A stretch of DNA of 64,000 nucleotides from JAZOTM01 sp045657625. GTDB lineage: Bacteria > Bacillota > Clostridia > Lachnospirales > Lachnospiraceae. A model generated the notes under the pieces. The model worked only from the letters and a program-made list of their open reading frames with translations. It was not told the DNA's origin and did not search any database. The position numbers were made by a program, and so were the translations under genes. Within the stretch, counting starts at the first letter, position 1; each line of letters begins with the position of its first letter. The stretch lies in contig JAZOTM010000015.1 in the NCBI GenBank assembly GCA_045657625.1, positions 15,975 through 79,974 on the forward strand, given 5' to 3'. Of the stretch, positions 8,730-18,362 are shown in pieces.

Positions 8730-9989
8730 TTATTCATAGCGCAGGGCATCTATTGGATTCATCTTGGCTGCTTTGTTTGCCGGATAATATCCAAAGAAAA
8801 TACCAAAGGCCATGGATACCAATACGCTTACTACCACACCACTCAGGGATGGAACCCCGGGATAACCCATTAATTTCGACGCTAATAATCCCAAGCTCAT
8901 ACCAACCACAATACCAATTGCTCCACCAATCAAGCAAATCACCACTGCTTCGGTAATAAACTGTAAGCGAATGGAGGTATTGCTGGCTCCCAAAGCTTTT
9001 CTTGTACCAATTTCTCTGGTACGCTCTGTAATAGAGACCACCATAATATTCATAACTCCAATACCACCTACCAAAAGGGAAATCGCGGCAATGGCTGATA
9101 AAGCCAATTGCAAAGTCTTCACCATGGATTCCGTTTCCTGAATCATTTGCTTCATACTATAGCCGTAAGCTTCATATGCATCGTTATCTATATAGTAAGT
9201 CTCATTTAGGCTTTTTGCAATGGAATCCGCCAAGGCAGTGGCATCCGCATCTTCCTTTGCAATTGCTTCAAAACTATCATACAAAGCCGTACTGCCAGTC
9301 TGTGCAGTCACCGTTGCCAAGGGCAAGTAGCCATCTGTCACCAACTGCCCACTGCTTTGGTTGCTGAAATCCATGGCTGATTCGGTGTATTCATAAACAC
9401 CAACAATGGTATAAGAATAGTATTTTTCATTTAAAATACCCTCTACCGTTTTTCCCAAAGCTTTGTTATAATCGCTTCCATAGAATTTTTCCGCATATTT
9501 ATTGGAAACAAGAATCACCTTCTTTGTTTCCTCTGTATCCTGCTTATTAAGGGTTCGACCAGCCAAAATCTTTAAATTCTTTCCACTTAAGGCATGACTG
9601 TTATAACCCGTCAGATTTACCGTAGCTTTTTTTCCACTTTCTGACACTTCAATGGAACCCAGACTTTTTTGCAAGGCAATTCCCTCTAATTCATTTCCAA
9701 AGTTCTTTTGCAAATATTGAAACATCTCTTCGGAAAAATAATCCTTATCCTTCATTTCCCGGATACTCATATCATCTTCCGACATACTTTTTGTAACAAC
9801 ATAAAAGGAAATATTATTGGCTCCCATCTCACTCATGGAACTCATAATAGAACGATTCATGGAATCTCCCACAGTCATAATTGCAATTACGGAAGCAATT
9901 CCAATAATAATTCCCAGCATGGTTAACACAGTTCTGATTTTATTTGCTTTCAGCTCTGATACTGCAAGTTCTATATTTTCTAAGCTCAT
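8730..9989 (-). CDS. MacB-type ABC transporter permease (FtsX domain)
   Basis: 419 residues with the MacB topology. The first helix is at about 19-40 (LTMLGIIIGIASVIAI), followed by a large extracytoplasmic MacB_PCD domain of about 240 residues. Three helices close the C-terminal FtsX domain, including GGIGVMNIMVVSITERTREI. Its ATG overlaps the stop of the ATPase gene by 4 bp. Such proteins are mechanotransmitters that expel peptides or lipophilic compounds with an adaptor of the HlyD/MacA type, which is encoded first in this operon. Confidence 0.93.
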   Translation of the reverse strand: MSLENIELAVSELKANKIRTVLTMLGIIIGIASVIAIMTVGDSMNRSIMSSMSEMGANNISFYVVTKSMSEDDMSIREMKDKDYFSEEMFQYLQKNFGNELEGIALQKSLGSIEVSESGKKATVNLTGYNSHALSGKNLKILAGRTLNKQDTEETKKVILVSNKYAEKFYGSDYNKALGKTVEGILNEKYYSYTIVGVYEYTESAMDFSNQSSGQLVTDGYLPLATVTAQTGSTALYDSFEAIAKEDADATALADSIAKSLNETYYIDNDAYEAYGYSMKQMIQETESMVKTLQLALSAIAAISLLVGGIGVMNIMVVSITERTREIGTRKALGASNTSIRLQFITEAVVICLIGGAIGIVVGMSLGLLASKLMGYPGVPSLSGVVVSVLVSMAFGIFFGYYPANKAAKMNPIDALRYE

Positions 9990-10726
9990 ACTGCTATATT
10001 ACCCTTTCTGCCACGATATTCATCATAAAGGGACCCACGTCGTTCCCCGATGATATTGCCATCCTTTAGTGTTAAAATACGTTCGGTTTCTTCCGCCAAC
10101 TCATTGGAATGAGTAATCAATACAATGGTGATTCCGGAATCATGCAGTTCATGAAACAAATCCATAATCAATCGTCCGGTTTTTGAATCCAAAGCCCCTG
10201 TAGGCTCATCTGCCAAAATCAGGGAAGGTTTATTTCCCAAGGCTCTGGCTATAGCCACACGTTGCTTTTGACCTCCGGAGAGCTCATCCGGGGTATGATG
10301 CATACGTTCTCCCATACCTACCATGGTCAACAATTCCTTGGCCCGTAGCTCTCTTTCCCCTTTTTTCACCCCTGCATAATACATGGGCAGTTCCACATTT
10401 TTTAAAGCACTGCTTCTTGGAATCAAATTATAGGTTTGAAATACAAATCCAATTTCCCGATTTCGAATTTGAGAAAGTTCATAATCCTTGGCATGACAAA
10501 CATCTACACCATTCAAGAAATAGGAACCTTCTGTAGGACGATCTAAAGCCCCTATAATATTCATCAACGTAGATTTTCCGGATCCGGAAGCACCTACAAT
10601 AGAAACAAACTCACCGGCGTAAACCTGTAAGTCAACGCCATGGAGAATTTCCAGTTCATTTTCCATTCCAATATAAAAACGTTTATAAATCTTTTTTAAA
10701 TCAATAATCAAATCCCTTTGACTCAT
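9986..10726 (-). CDS. MacB-type ABC transporter ATP-binding protein
   Basis: 246 residues with all ABC motifs: Walker A GASGSGKST (about 45-53), Q loop VFQTYNLIP, signature LSGGQKQR, Walker B LILADEP and a D loop with ALDSKTG. The sequence is of the LolD/MacB subfamily. It lies between the adaptor gene and the permease gene, overlapping the permease by 4 bp. It powers the efflux complex on the inner face of the membrane. Confidence 0.95.
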   Translation of the reverse strand: MSQRDLIIDLKKIYKRFYIGMENELEILHGVDLQVYAGEFVSIVGASGSGKSTLMNIIGALDRPTEGSYFLNGVDVCHAKDYELSQIRNREIGFVFQTYNLIPRSSALKNVELPMYYAGVKKGERELRAKELLTMVGMGERMHHTPDELSGGQKQRVAIARALGNKPSLILADEPTGALDSKTGRLIMDLFHELHDSGITIVLITHSNELAEETERILTLKDGNIIGERRGSLYDEYRGRKGNIAV

Positions 10727-10740
10727 AGGACTCCCTCTCT

Positions 10741-12369
10741 TTAATAAAAACTGCTATCCGTTGTGGTCCCATCGCTGATGTCTGTTGGTATTACGACTTC
10801 CATGCCTTCCTCTAAACCGTCACCTTCAATGACTGTAACAGCATCCGTAGATAATCCTTTGGTCACTGTGATTTGCTTTGTAGTCTCACCATCTTTTACT
10901 TCCACGAAGTAATTTCCCTCAGTATCTGTCTGAATACAAGAATCTGATACCGCAAATACATTTTTTTCCTCCTGCACAGTAATCACCGCTTTTGCAGTCA
11001 TACCACTGCGGAAACGACTGTCCACATTTTTTACCTTTACTTTAATCTCATAATCTGTGCCTGTAGTTGTGGTAGAGCCTGTGGTACTACTGGTGCTACT
11101 TTCCTTTGGTGTAGGAGAAACAAAAGTCACTTCTCCTTCCATAGTATCTTCTGTTGCAGCCGCAACCGTAACATCCGCACTTTGTCCTGTTAATAAGGAA
11201 CCGATTTGATACTGATCCACCACTGCGCTGATTACCATATTGTCAGGGTCCTGAATAGTAGCCACATCTTCTCCCTTGTAATTTGCTCCTTCCTTTACAA
11301 GAATCGCCGTTACTACTCCGTCTCTGGTTGCCTTTATCGTGCAAGCCTCAATCTGTTTTTCCAATTTCGCCACTTCCTCTTCCGGTGTCAAAGAGCTTTC
11401 GGAAGCGGAAATATTGGCCTGACTCAAAGATGTTTTGGATTCCTCTACACTTTTCTGCCCACTGCGTTCTCCGTCCGCCTTGGTTTCATTGGCCTTATCC
11501 AAAGTAGACTTTCCGTTAGATACGCTTTCATTGGCAGAATCTAAGGCAGCTTTGGCTTCACTTTCCTTGGTTCTTGCATCGGAAAGCGCTGTTTCTGCAG
11601 TGCTGACTGCAGTCGTGGCGGTGCTGTACTCTGCAGAGGCTGTTTCATAAGCGGATTTCAGGGATTCATAATTTTCTGCCGTGCTATCCGCACCTTCGTA
11701 AGCTGTTTTCGCCGCATCGTAAATGGCCTTTTTGCTGTTTGCTGCGTTTACCGCGGAATTATAAGCATTTTCTGCTGCCACACGATTGCTCACCGCCTGA
11801 TTGTATTCATTATTCTTGTTGCTTTGATTTGTAACTGCATTATTATAAGCGGTCTGGGCCTCATTGACACTGGCTGTATTTCGGTCATTGGTAATCTGCT
11901 GTTCTGTCACTGCAGAATTATAATTACTCTGGGCTGTTGATACATCCAAACTACTTTTCTTTTTGGTATTGGAAAGAGTAAGTTGTGCATTTTCCAATTG
12001 GTTTTGTAACGAGGTATCGTCTAAAACCGCAATCACATCTCCTTCTTTTACCGTATCTCCCACCTGCACTTCAATGGACTTCACGGTAGTATCTGTTACA
12101 CTGCTTACCAATGTATCTGAATTTTCACTTTGCAAAGTTCCGGATACAGTAACTGTTTTCACCACATCCTGTTTTGTCAGCATTTCTGTATATGTTGTAA
12201 TTTCTTCTGTATTTCCTGCAATTGCTTTACTTGCATAGGTGGATGCGATTCCTCCCACCAATACTACAGTAAGTCCTAAGGCAATCCATTTCTTCTTTTT
12301 ATTTCCATTTATCTTCGGATCTTTTTCTGTCTCATTCTTTTTTCCGAATTCCGGTTTTCCTATCTTCAT
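10741..12369 (-). CDS. HlyD/MacA-type efflux adaptor protein
   Basis: 542 residues from the ATG at 12369, which has a GGAGG site; the frame extends 20 codons further without one. A membrane anchor at about 30-48 follows a lysine-rich start. Then comes a lipoyl half-domain (VQVGDTVKEGDVIAVLDD) and a very long coiled-coil hairpin (about 110-340) rich in N, A, S and T with repeated heptads. The second lipoyl half (DGVVTAILVKEGANYKGED) and beta-barrel domains close it. The hairpin is longer than in typical Gram-positive YknX-like adaptors. It is the first gene of the efflux and two-component operon. Confidence 0.9.
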   Translation of the reverse strand: MKIGKPEFGKKNETEKDPKINGNKKKKWIALGLTVVLVGGIASTYASKAIAGNTEEITTYTEMLTKQDVVKTVTVSGTLQSENSDTLVSSVTDTTVKSIEVQVGDTVKEGDVIAVLDDTSLQNQLENAQLTLSNTKKKSSLDVSTAQSNYNSAVTEQQITNDRNTASVNEAQTAYNNAVTNQSNKNNEYNQAVSNRVAAENAYNSAVNAANSKKAIYDAAKTAYEGADSTAENYESLKSAYETASAEYSTATTAVSTAETALSDARTKESEAKAALDSANESVSNGKSTLDKANETKADGERSGQKSVEESKTSLSQANISASESSLTPEEEVAKLEKQIEACTIKATRDGVVTAILVKEGANYKGEDVATIQDPDNMVISAVVDQYQIGSLLTGQSADVTVAAATEDTMEGEVTFVSPTPKESSTSSTTGSTTTTGTDYEIKVKVKNVDSRFRSGMTAKAVITVQEEKNVFAVSDSCIQTDTEGNYFVEVKDGETTKQITVTKGLSTDAVTVIEGDGLEEGMEVVIPTDISDGTTTDSSFY

Positions 12370-12457
12370 GACGACCTCCATCTTTTTTCTCATAGATGCC
12401 ATCATAAACTGAGATTCTGAAAATAACATTTATATAACCTAAAGATTTCTTAAGAAA

Positions 12458-12523
12458 AAAGGTCATGAAATCGATGTGCTTTGCATGCTAATATGCTCAC
12501 ACTTTGATTTCATGACCTTTTTT
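12458..12523 (-). terminator. Terminator downstream of the acyltransferase gene
   Basis: A 12-bp stem (GGTCATGAAATC at 12461-12472 pairing with 12506-12517) flanked by A and T runs on both sides, so it could act in either direction. The 33-nt loop contains a smaller hairpin (GCAT/ATGC). It isolates the acyltransferase gene from the efflux operon. Confidence 0.85.
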
Positions 12524-13521
12524 TAAGCCACTTCTATTCTTTTTTTCATATATTTCATTGCAAAATTGGTACTTGGTGTTTCAATAAGATAAAAAATGAT
12601 ACCTACAGAAACACTGATTACAAGATTTAATCCAATTTCCAAAGCTCTGCTTTCCACGCGCCAATAAACAAATTCGCTCATGAAATGATAATATACCATT
12701 TGTGTTAAAAAGATATGATACGATGCTCTTCCAATCAACTCCAAAAATCGATTCTGAATTTGGAATTTTAAAAGTAAAGCAACAATCGGAACAATAAAGA
12801 AACTTGCCAACACACTGGTCCAAGTCCAATATCTTAAAATCAATGGTTCATAATCAAAATAATTATAGACCACCAAAAATGCCAAACCGATTACAAAAAG
12901 GACACCATACTCTCTCTTTTTTATCGGACGTTTGCCAAGCACCAAATAAGACCCAAATGCAATGACAAACAAAAAGCGGAAAATCAACAAACGGTAACTT
13001 CCAGCAGATAAATTATAGGAACGTTGCAAAATTTCATATATTAAATTTGCAAGCAAACATCCTACAAGTCCTTTAAAATCGTATTTCTTAATAATAAAGT
13101 AAATCACCGGAAATACAAAAATCAACTGAATTAACAAAGGATAATAATAACTTCCCGGGCCCCAGCCACCACGCATAAAGCGATAAGTCACCTGAGTAAT
13201 CCGAAATTTATGACCTTCTCCCAAGTAGTAATAAAACTCTTCAAATAAGAAGGCCACAATAAACGGCACCGTATAGCGCACGATTTTTCCATATATATTT
13301 TTTAATCCATAAGCCTCTTCGAACTGCGTAATTCCTCTTTTTTCAAAAGACTTAGTATATACATAGCCGGATATAATCATAAAAACCGGCACTTGCATTT
13401 TTACCCAAAAAGGAAATAAGTATCGTAACTCTTCTGCATTCGTCCATTCATAATGCTGAATAATGACAAGTAAAATACAGATTCCTTTTAGTACATCTAT
13501 TGTATGGTTGCGTTGTTTCAT
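12523..13521 (-). CDS. Acyltransferase 3 family membrane protein
   Basis: 332 residues with about ten hydrophobic helices. The start MKQRNHTIDVLKGICILLVI and the later QVPVFMIISGYVYTKSF are characteristic of the acyltransferase 3 family (OatA, WecH, sugar O-acetylases). The catalytic His of the family is probably the one in IIQHYEW. There is no extracellular SGNH domain. It likely acetylates or succinylates a cell-surface polysaccharide or lipid. It is monocistronic, with its own terminator, and its target cannot be told from the context. Confidence 0.85.
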   Translation of the reverse strand: MKQRNHTIDVLKGICILLVIIQHYEWTNAEELRYLFPFWVKMQVPVFMIISGYVYTKSFEKRGITQFEEAYGLKNIYGKIVRYTVPFIVAFLFEEFYYYLGEGHKFRITQVTYRFMRGGWGPGSYYYPLLIQLIFVFPVIYFIIKKYDFKGLVGCLLANLIYEILQRSYNLSAGSYRLLIFRFLFVIAFGSYLVLGKRPIKKREYGVLFVIGLAFLVVYNYFDYEPLILRYWTWTSVLASFFIVPIVALLLKFQIQNRFLELIGRASYHIFLTQMVYYHFMSEFVYWRVESRALEIGLNLVISVSVGIIFYLIETPSTNFAMKYMKKRIEVA

Positions 13522-13605
13522 CTATAAACTCCTTCTTTGATTCCACACAGACAACTCATACAGTATACTCAATTTTTTCCATAATTTGCAAGTCCGATTT
13601 TTGAA

Positions 13606-14775
13606 TTATGACTTACTTGTCTCTTCCTCTGCTTGTTCTTCCGGCTTTACAATTCCCTTTCTTTCCTGTAAACGGGGAATAATAAATTCACGAAATACAA
13701 ATGCAACGACTGCCGCAAATGGAATCGCTAAGAAAATACCGACTACGCCAAAAATCTTACCGCCTACTACAATGGCAATCAAAGTCCAAACGGCCGGTAC
13801 ATCAAAGGCATTTCCAAAAAGCTTGGGTTTTAAAATATAACCATCAATGGTCTGAATCACCACTGTCATAATTAAGAAAAACAATGCCTGAATCGGATTA
13901 TTCAGGACAAGAATCAATCCGCCTAAGACTGCACCAATAATTGGGCCGAAGGTCGGAAGCAAATTCGTAACACCTACAATTACGGAGACCAATGCAATAT
14001 AAGGCATTCCGAAAATTGCCATAAGAATCGCATTTACAATTCCTACAATCAATCCATCCAATAAATCATATCCTACATAACGAAGTAAAATATCGTTGCA
14101 ACGTGTCCAGAATACAGCCTGTTTTTTTACCACATCTTCCTTAATTAAAAGGTCTCGCAGCATCACAAAACTGCCAATCAGCTGCTCTTTTCCAAGTAAA
14201 AAATAAATGGAAAAAATAATACCAAGTAAAACATTTCCAATTCCTACGCCTACGTTATAGGAAGTATTGGCAATGCTGGCAAGACGATTTGGTAACTCGC
14301 TCAACACACTTTGTACCAAATCTGTCACACGAGAAGTCACATCGGAAATATCCATGTGAAAGGTAGCAAGCAGAGATGCAAACTGATCCAAAAAATCCTC
14401 TGTATTGGTAATGTAAGTATCCACGTTTCCAATGAAACTGATGATACTTTCCACAAACGACGGAATCAGTGCAACAAATAAAAGAACAATCAATAAAATA
14501 ATCAGAGCCAAAGAAATCACGACAGCCAAATTATGACGCAACGATTTCTTTTGCACCTTTGCCAAAATCTTGTCTTCGATAAAATTTACAACCGGATTTA
14601 CAAAATAAGCAATTACAACACCTACAAAAATACTGGAGAAAATTCCAAGAAAACTGCCTATTCCGGAAAAAATAGGTCCTAAATTAACCAGAATCACATA
14701 AAACAAGACTGCCGCGCACAACGCAACCGTATTGGCAAACCATTGTTTCTTCAAAAGTTTTTTTATTTTCTTCAT
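13606..14775 (-). CDS. AI-2E family transporter (YdiK/YtvI-like)
   Basis: 389 residues from the ATG at 14775, which has an AAGGAG site 7 bp upstream. There are about eight hydrophobic segments, and the family signature region reads PIIGAVLGGLILVLNNPIQALFF with a later ILKPKLFGNAFDVP. The name comes from the E. coli autoinducer-2 exporter TqsA, but most members are uncharacterised and some are Na+/H+ antiporters. It lies 28 bp downstream of QueT and may share its transcript. Confidence 0.88.
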   Translation of the reverse strand: MKKIKKLLKKQWFANTVALCAAVLFYVILVNLGPIFSGIGSFLGIFSSIFVGVVIAYFVNPVVNFIEDKILAKVQKKSLRHNLAVVISLALIILLIVLLFVALIPSFVESIISFIGNVDTYITNTEDFLDQFASLLATFHMDISDVTSRVTDLVQSVLSELPNRLASIANTSYNVGVGIGNVLLGIIFSIYFLLGKEQLIGSFVMLRDLLIKEDVVKKQAVFWTRCNDILLRYVGYDLLDGLIVGIVNAILMAIFGMPYIALVSVIVGVTNLLPTFGPIIGAVLGGLILVLNNPIQALFFLIMTVVIQTIDGYILKPKLFGNAFDVPAVWTLIAIVVGGKIFGVVGIFLAIPFAAVVAFVFREFIIPRLQERKGIVKPEEQAEEETSKS

Positions 14776-14802
14776 CTGCAAGCTCCTTTGGTTGATATCT
14801 TT

Positions 14803-15297
14803 TTAGTGTTCTTCCATACGAAAGATTTCGTGTCTTCGTTTCCAAAGTGCGGTTTTTAAGATCATACCTAGGATACAAACGCTAATGATTTCTCCGGCAC
14901 ACACAGTAACCACCAAAAACCAGTACGCATCCGCCATACCATAAGCAAATTTTAAAACCAGCGGAACAATGACCCCGTTGGAAATAACCGGTGGAAGTGT
15001 AAATAAGAACTTGGTTTTTCTAAAACAGTAAGTTCCAATGGCTCCCAATAAGGTTGCCAAACTTCCAAAGATAATGTCATAAATCGCACACCCGGTAATG
15101 ATGTTGGATAAAAAGCATCCTACAAACAATCCGGGAATTGCAGCCGGTGTAAAAATCGGCAAAATGCAAAGGGCTTCCGAAATTCGAACCTGCACTGCCC
15201 CATTGGCCAGACCAAAGGCATTTACAAATACCGTCAACACCACATACAAAGCCGCAATCATGGCTCCCTGACAAATTAATAACACTTTCTTATTCAT
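14803..15297 (-). CDS. queT: QueT family queuosine-precursor transporter
   Basis: A small 164-residue membrane protein with five to six helices. The motif VRISEALCILP and the following helices match the QueT family, the membrane component thought to take up preQ1 or a related queuosine precursor, probably with an energy-coupling factor. A preQ1-I riboswitch overlaps its ribosome site, which strongly supports the call. There are no queuosine synthesis genes nearby, which suggests salvage of the precursor. Confidence 0.9.
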   Translation of the reverse strand: MNKKVLLICQGAMIAALYVVLTVFVNAFGLANGAVQVRISEALCILPIFTPAAIPGLFVGCFLSNIITGCAIYDIIFGSLATLLGAIGTYCFRKTKFLFTLPPVISNGVIVPLVLKFAYGMADAYWFLVVTVCAGEIISVCILGMILKTALWKRRHEIFRMEEH

Positions 15298-15305
15298 TTT
15301 TCATT

Positions 15306-15348
15306 CTCCTTAGTTTTGTTTTACGTGAGGAGGGTCTCGAACTCACGG
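15306..15348 (-). ncRNA. preQ1-I riboswitch upstream of queT
   Basis: On the minus strand a 6-bp P1 stem (CGTGAG/CTCACG, 15342-15347 with 15324-15329) encloses a C-rich loop containing GACCCTC. An A-rich tail TAAAACAAAACTAAGGAG follows, matching the preQ1-I pseudoknot consensus. The end of the tail is the AGGAG ribosome site of queT, 8 bp before its ATG. This implies translational control: bound preQ1 would hide the ribosome site. A TATAAT box (15355-15360) sits just upstream. Confidence 0.88.
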
Positions 15349-15430
15349 GATATCATTATAACACGAATGTATCCTTTTTCCTTTATTCATTTCCTCCAAA
15401 ATGTCTATCCAAGAATCTGCGTCGGATTCC

Positions 15431-16591
15431 CTACATATTAAGTGCAAAATTTGCGTAAATTCCGGCTTTTTCCAAGTTTCCTTTCGCTGCGTAACCTTCT
15501 GCAACCATTGCCAACACTTTCAGTTGCTCTTCCTTCGGCATTTCCTTTAAACGGAATATGGTCAAAACTGCAACCGGGCCAATTCCATTTTGCTCTAGCA
15601 TGTCCACCAAGCCACTCCATTTTTCCGGTTCCTCTATGATGTTTTCTAACTTGGAAAACACCACTACCAAGCGACCGGCATCCAGCGTCTCCCATAGGGT
15701 ACTGATAAACTTACCACCCTGCATTTCCGCATCATACACATTTAAAAGAATCCATAGCAAACCCAATCTCTGTAACACATCCGAAGAAGGCATAAACACA
15801 TCTGCATGCTTCTCCTTGGCCTCTGCCAGCACTTCATATGCTTTTTTAAAATTCCCTTGGGAAATCAACGCTTCACACTGTTCCCAATAGGCTTTTGTTT
15901 CCGTCTTCTCTTCCGTACAAATCAAAGGCAACTCAAAAGCCTTCCAGCCATTCTGCTTTACCCATACCGTAAGCAGACGCTCACTTAACAATCCATACAC
16001 TCTCTGGTTATACGTATCATAAGAGGAAATATCCAATCGTTTTTCTACTTCAAACAAAACAGAAAACAACCATTCTGCATAAGCATCCACCAAGTCTTTT
16101 TTTCCAATCATCATATTGCAAATATAAGTCTCGGTTCCACCCATAACTTGACGATAGGTTTCCAAGTACGCCGGATAAAGTTCCGCAATCACCGCTTCTG
16201 TTATCTGCAAATCTTCTACATGGTGCATTTTCTCATACTGACCGGCAATGGTATCCTCAGAAATGACTTTTTTCTCAGGTAAAATCAAATCATATTCCTG
16301 CAGTATTTTTTCTATATGCTTCCCCTGTAAAATTCCATTTTCCGGATCCTTCATATAACGTCGATAATGGACCAATCCCGTGATATCACTTTTTTTATCA
16401 TTCTTCCAAGCCCAATAAAGCGCCGTCAATTCACAGAAAAAAGGATTCTTTTCAGAAATATGATCCCCAGCATCATCCCTTTGCCATCCAAAATCCTCCT
16501 CTGCTAGGGCTGCTCCCACACGTATCGGACAATATTCAGTTAACTTTGGTGGTTCAAAAAAGCTATGCGCCGCAATATAGATTGTAATCAT
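15431..16591 (-). CDS. DUF4422 protein, possible glycosyltransferase
   Basis: 386 residues. The N-terminal ~230 residues match DUF4422: a start of IYIAAHSFFEPP, then ISEKNPFFCELTALYWAWKN, GLVHYRRYM and a later MMIGKKDLVDAYAEWLF. This family is found in capsule and O-antigen loci and is thought to be glycosyltransferase-like. The last ~150 residues form helical repeats (FKKAYEVLAEAKEKHAD, YAAKGNLEKAGIYANFAL) resembling a TPR-type extension. It is not in a polysaccharide cluster here. A GGAGGG site precedes the ATG. Confidence 0.8.
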   Translation of the reverse strand: MITIYIAAHSFFEPPKLTEYCPIRVGAALAEEDFGWQRDDAGDHISEKNPFFCELTALYWAWKNDKKSDITGLVHYRRYMKDPENGILQGKHIEKILQEYDLILPEKKVISEDTIAGQYEKMHHVEDLQITEAVIAELYPAYLETYRQVMGGTETYICNMMIGKKDLVDAYAEWLFSVLFEVEKRLDISSYDTYNQRVYGLLSERLLTVWVKQNGWKAFELPLICTEEKTETKAYWEQCEALISQGNFKKAYEVLAEAKEKHADVFMPSSDVLQRLGLLWILLNVYDAEMQGGKFISTLWETLDAGRLVVVFSKLENIIEEPEKWSGLVDMLEQNGIGPVAVLTIFRLKEMPKEEQLKVLAMVAEGYAAKGNLEKAGIYANFALNM

Positions 16592-16662
16592 ATTCCCTCC
16601 ACACGGACTGTTTTCTTCCCTTTTATTATAACCGAAGTGCTGTTTCTTGTATCTTTTTTCTT

Positions 16663-17127
16663 TTATGCCAATTCTCTTAATAAATTCACCATCTCAATGG
16701 CACCTTGCGCACACTCAAAGCCCTTGTTTCCCGCTTTTGAACCGGCACGTTCAATGGCCTGCTCAATGGTATCTGTAGTCAGGACCCCAAACATCACCGG
16801 AATTTCTTCCTGTAAGGATACCTGCGCAATTCCCTTAGACACTTCGCTGCATACATAATCATAATGGCTTGTACTGCCTCGAATGACTGCACCTAAGCAA
16901 ATCACAGCATCGTATTTTTTAGAAGCCGCCATTTTCTTTGCGACCAACGGAATTTCAAAGGCTCCCGGCACGTAAGCCACTTGGATATCTTCTTCGGAAA
17001 TTCCCTCTCTTCGTAGTCCATCCATGGCGCCACCCAACAATTTTACGGTAATAAAGTCATTGAATCTGGCTACCACAATTCCAATTTTAATTTTCTCTCC
17101 ATATAAATTTCCTTCAAATGTTCGCAT
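16663..17127 (-). CDS. ribH: Lumazine synthase
   Basis: 154 residues, the usual length. It starts [24 protein letters not shown] and contains [12 protein letters not shown] and [16 protein letters not shown], which hold the active-site residues including the catalytic His of the HYDYV segment. It joins 5-amino-6-ribitylaminouracil with dihydroxybutanone phosphate to give ribityllumazine and normally forms 60-mer or pentamer shells. It is the last gene of the FMN-controlled riboflavin operon. Confidence 0.97.
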   Translation of the reverse strand: MRTFEGNLYGEKIKIGIVVARFNDFITVKLLGGAMDGLRREGISEEDIQVAYVPGAFEIPLVAKKMAASKKYDAVICLGAVIRGSTSHYDYVCSEVSKGIAQVSLQEEIPVMFGVLTTDTIEQAIERAGSKAGNKGFECAQGAIEMVNLLRELA

Positions 17128-17149
17128 ATTCTCTATTTTCCTTTCTTTT

Positions 17150-18352
17150 TTATACTGCCTCTTCCTGTAAGATATGTCCCATCCGTTCCTTTTTGGTCTT
17201 TAAATAAAAAGAATCAAAGGGATTCGCCTGAATCTGAATCGGTACTCTTTCTACGATTTCCATTCCATAATCCTGCAGTTGATAGATTTTATCCGGATTG
17301 TTGGTGAGTAATCGCAAAGTCCGCACACCCAAGTCCCGTAAAATCTGCGCTCCTATATAGTATTCTCTGGCATCTGCCGGAAATCCCAAGGCGACATTGG
17401 CATCTAAGGTATCCATACCCTGTTCTTGCAGTTCATAAGCACGTAATTTATTTACCAATCCAATGCCGCGGCCTTCCTGTCGCATATACAGTAAAATTCC
17501 GCGGCCTTCTTTTTCAATCATACGTAGACTCTCTTCCAATTGCTTTCCGCAATCACATCGTTTCGACCCAAAGACATCTCCCGTCATGCATTCCGAATGT
17601 ACTCTGCAAAGTACCTGTTCTCCTTGGCCAATCTCCCCCTTGACCAGTGCCACATGATGCTCCCCTGTAATTTGATTCACATAGCAATGCGCTCGAAACG
17701 TTCCATACTCTGTTGGGAGATTCACCACTGCCGCCGGCTCTACCAACACTTCTTTTTTCTTTCGATATTCTGCCAAATCTTCAATGGTTAAAAAAGGAAT
17801 TTCCATTTTTTCTGCCAGAGAAATCAAAGCTTCTTTTCTCATCATCCGGCCATCTTCCGCCATAATTTCACAACAAAGACCACACTCCTTTAAGCCGGCT
17901 AAACGCAACAAATCCACCGTAGCTTCCGTATGTCCGCGACGCACTAACACACCTCCCTGTTTTGCCAGCAACGGAAACATATGCCCCGGTCTACGAAAAT
18001 CTGCCGAAGTGCTTCCCTCCATAGTTGCCATTCTGGCTGTATAAGCCCGTTCTTCTGCAGAAATCCCGGTGGTGGTGTTTTTGTGATCAATGGAAACCAA
18101 AAAAGCGGTTTCATGATTGTCCTCATTTTTTTCTACCATAGGGGATAAGTGCAATTTTTCCGCATATGTTTCACTCATAGGCATACAAATCAACCCTTTT
18201 CCATAGCTAGCCATAGCATTCATGGTTTCTCTGGTCACCGATTCTGCTGCACAAATAAAATCTCCTTCGTTTTCACGATTCGCATCATCCATAACCAAAA
18301 TCAATTTGCCCTCTCGCAACGCTTGTAATGCTTGTTCTACTCTTTCTTCCAT
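17150..18352 (-). CDS. ribBA: Bifunctional DHBP synthase / GTP cyclohydrolase II
   Basis: 400 residues from the ATG at 18352, chosen for the AGGAGG site 6 bp upstream. The N-terminal half is 3,4-dihydroxy-2-butanone-4-phosphate synthase ([27 protein letters not shown]). The C-terminal half is GTP cyclohydrolase II with its zinc cysteines ([20 protein letters not shown]) and the RQEGRGIGL loop. It supplies both entry substrates of riboflavin synthesis. Both active sites look intact. Confidence 0.97.
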   Translation of the reverse strand: MEERVEQALQALREGKLILVMDDANRENEGDFICAAESVTRETMNAMASYGKGLICMPMSETYAEKLHLSPMVEKNEDNHETAFLVSIDHKNTTTGISAEERAYTARMATMEGSTSADFRRPGHMFPLLAKQGGVLVRRGHTEATVDLLRLAGLKECGLCCEIMAEDGRMMRKEALISLAEKMEIPFLTIEDLAEYRKKKEVLVEPAAVVNLPTEYGTFRAHCYVNQITGEHHVALVKGEIGQGEQVLCRVHSECMTGDVFGSKRCDCGKQLEESLRMIEKEGRGILLYMRQEGRGIGLVNKLRAYELQEQGMDTLDANVALGFPADAREYYIGAQILRDLGVRTLRLLTNNPDKIYQLQDYGMEIVERVPIQIQANPFDSFYLKTKKERMGHILQEEAV

Positions 18353-18362
18353 CTGTATCCTC

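Noticed and set aside
13606..14775. A quorum-sensing autoinducer-2 transporter
   Set aside because: The family name suggests it, but most members transport other solutes or ions and no lux/lsr-type genes are near.
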